From Phycisphaera mikurensis (GTDB lineage: Bacteria > Planctomycetota > Phycisphaerae > UBA1845): 34,135 nucleotides of DNA. This document shows positions 32,446 to 34,135 of this stretch, piece by piece; the first letter of the stretch is position 1, and every line of letters starts with the position of its first letter. The DNA is taken from NCBI GenBank assembly GCA_005240095.1, contig SBAX01000230.1, positions 1 to 34,135 of the forward strand. The letters are read 5' to 3'. The translations under genes were made by a program, and so were the position numbers. A model generated the notes under the pieces. That model ran no database searches. It was not told the origin of the DNA and saw only the letters and a program-made list of their open reading frames with translations.

Positions 32446-33168
32446 TTAATTCCCCTCCCCCTGGGCTTGGCGCACAGCTTCGGTGATCGCCCGGCGCAGG
32501 GGAAGGGCACAGTCGCGGGCAAACGACTCCACAAGGGCGGCGGCATCGTCGCTCGCGGATTCGCCGAGCGCGGTGATCTGAACCTGGGCAACGTAGCGGA
32601 CGTCGGTTTGCGGGCGCCAGGATTTCGAACGCAGAAGGGACACGTCCGGGCAGTACGTCTCATCGACGAGGTAGTAGTTGAGCACCGTGGAGCGCTGCGG
32701 CGTGAGTCCCCCGCGCGAGAAGGTCAGCACGCGAGAAGGCAGAGTCTCTCCGCGTTCCAGAGCGATGTCGATGGTCTTGCTATCCACCAGCGTCCAGCCC
32801 GCGCCGGGGTAGCAGACTTCGGGCCGGTGGGGCATCAGGTCGCGGAGGCGAATGCCGTAGCCCACGAAGAGCGTGACGGCCTCGCGAGAGCCCGTCCGGT
32901 TGTAGCTGCGGAATACGTGATCGTCGGTGTCGGTGGCGCGGATGATGCCCTCGGTGAGGGGCACGTCCACGCCCGTCCAGCCGTCGATCTCCAGCGGCAG
33001 GTGCTGGGCGATGGTCCCGCACTCCAGGGGCACCGCCGCCTGGATCAGAGCATACCGCCTGGCCACCGCCCGGTACCCCACGCCCGAGCCGACGAGAACC
33101 AGCAGCGCAAGGATGACGCTCAATCGCATGCGACTACCAGCTTTCGGTCCATCGATACCAGTGGCCAT
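32446..33168 (-). CDS. Exosortase-associated EpsI (DUF3485)-like protein; start 33168 or 33129
   Basis: N-terminal TM MRLSVILALLVLVGSGVGYRAVA; IDGWTGVDVPL, LFVGYGIRLRDLMPHRPEVCYPGAGWTLVD. Confidence 0.82.
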   Translation of the reverse strand: MATGIDGPKAGSRMRLSVILALLVLVGSGVGYRAVARRYALIQAAVPLECGTIAQHLPLEIDGWTGVDVPLTEGIIRATDTDDHVFRSYNRTGSREAVTLFVGYGIRLRDLMPHRPEVCYPGAGWTLVDSKTIDIALERGETLPSRVLTFSRGGLTPQRSTVLNYYLVDETYCPDVSLLRSKSWRPQTDVRYVAQVQITALGESASDDAAALVESFARDCALPLRRAITEAVRQAQGEGN

Positions 33169-33898
33169 GGAAATGCCTATAATAGTCCTCACCCAACCGC
33201 GCGGGCGGCCCGGCTGGGCTGTACGCAAACCCCTCGGAGTCTCCAAACATCCCCGGCCCACCGACCACAAACCGCATTCCGCCAGGGATTACCTCGATGC
33301 GCCCAACTCGGTAGAGACCTATCCGAGTGGGCGTGGGAATTCCAGGTGTTGCAATGACCTGACGTGCCACCCTATTCATGTCGCGAACGGATAGCAGAAA
33401 GGTGAGGCGCAGAGGAAGTTGAAGATCCAACACCAACCAGGCGCCGAGGGTGATGACAGGCACTCCTACCCAACGCAGGACCGTACCGCGATCGCGCAAT
33501 CGGTTTCGTCGAACGCAACACGCCGTAAAGGCGGCCATGGCGGCCCGCAGACCCCATGACAAGACCACCGCCATTCCGACAATGAAGGGCAGCTCGATCT
33601 CAAAGCCAAGAAGATTGCCTGGCACGGACGCATCGATGAGGAACACCAAAGCGCACAACATGACCAAACTATGCGTGATCCAACCTGGTGGCCTGAAAAG
33701 AGCAGAGGTAAGTGAAGGCAAGAAACCGTTGCCATCGTCGAACGTGGCAGGATCATCAGGATTGAAAGACCGTCCACACTCGGGACAACGGTTGGCGGTT
33801 AGTCCAACGAGGAGGTATCTGCAGCCAAGACAACGCGGCGCAGAGCTGCCTGGTGAACTCCCGCCTACGGTTTGGTGGTCAGCGGACATGGACGTCAA
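33134..33898 (-). CDS. Zinc-ribbon membrane protein (Planctomycetota-type)
   Basis: CLGCRYLLVGLTANRCPECGRSFNPDDPATF followed by several TM segments. Confidence 0.7.
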   Translation of the reverse strand: MTSMSADHQTVGGSSPGSSAPRCLGCRYLLVGLTANRCPECGRSFNPDDPATFDDGNGFLPSLTSALFRPPGWITHSLVMLCALVFLIDASVPGNLLGFEIELPFIVGMAVVLSWGLRAAMAAFTACCVRRNRLRDRGTVLRWVGVPVITLGAWLVLDLQLPLRLTFLLSVRDMNRVARQVIATPGIPTPTRIGLYRVGRIEVIPGGMRFVVGGPGMFGDSEGFAYSPAGPPARLGEDYYRHFHGHWYRWTESW

Positions 33899-34135
33899 TC
33901 AGAGTTTGCCTTCGACAAGCTGGATGATTTCTCGCTCGCGGGCGATGGCGTTGTTCTTGAGACGCTCGGCGCGCGAGAGAACTTCTGAGGCGAACGCCTT
34001 ATCGTCCAACGTCTTGGCGTTGATTCTCACATTCAGCCCCGCACCGAGGACAGCCGTTCGGGCGCAGAGGGCGGCGACGCCGGCGTCGGAGACGGAGTTG
34101 GGGTTGCCGATGTCGGCCATGGCGCGGATGACTTC
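33899..34135 (-). CDS. Cyclodeaminase/cyclohydrolase (FtcD/FchA family), truncated by window end
   Basis: EVIRAMADIGNPNSVSDAGVAALCARTAVLGAGLNVRINAKTLDD; frame open to the window end. Confidence 0.88.
   Translation of the reverse strand, partial: EVIRAMADIGNPNSVSDAGVAALCARTAVLGAGLNVRINAKTLDDKAFASEVLSRAERLKNNAIAREREIIQLVEGKL

Overview
The window is GC-rich chromosomal DNA, probably from a Planctomycetota/Phycisphaerae-like bacterium. That is inferred from CxxC..CPEC zinc-ribbon membrane proteins, a DLDGDVDLRDF dockerin-like tail and pseudopilin/H-x-DG-like features. Gene content is mostly housekeeping: alaS (5'-truncated), MmcQ/YjbR, GNAT, a methyltransferase, selB-selA, a VCBS/FG-GAP surface protein, comM, tRNA-Arg(CCG), a ParDE-type toxin-antitoxin pair, an iodotyrosine-deiodinase-like nitroreductase, a GAF/sigma-54 regulator, an ECF sigma factor with an anti-sigma/pseudopilin fusion, FIST and DUF4198 proteins, purL (PurS-PurS-PurL) and purQ, an S46 peptidase, DUF3175, an L7/L12-like protein, tRNA-Arg(ACG), an EpsI-like exosortase accessory protein and a partial FtcD cyclodeaminase. 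Two signals stand out. (1) Several families of short palindromic repeats occur between genes and also in frame inside essential genes (alaS at three places, purL, purQ twice, a methyltransferase), where they encode apparent peptide insertions. (2) A roughly 765-bp islet carrying ParDE lies between an intact tRNA-Arg(CCG) and a 46-bp (45/46 identical) copy of that tRNA's 3' part, which looks like an integrase-less tRNA-targeted TA islet. All family calls come from reading the translations by eye; no database search was run.
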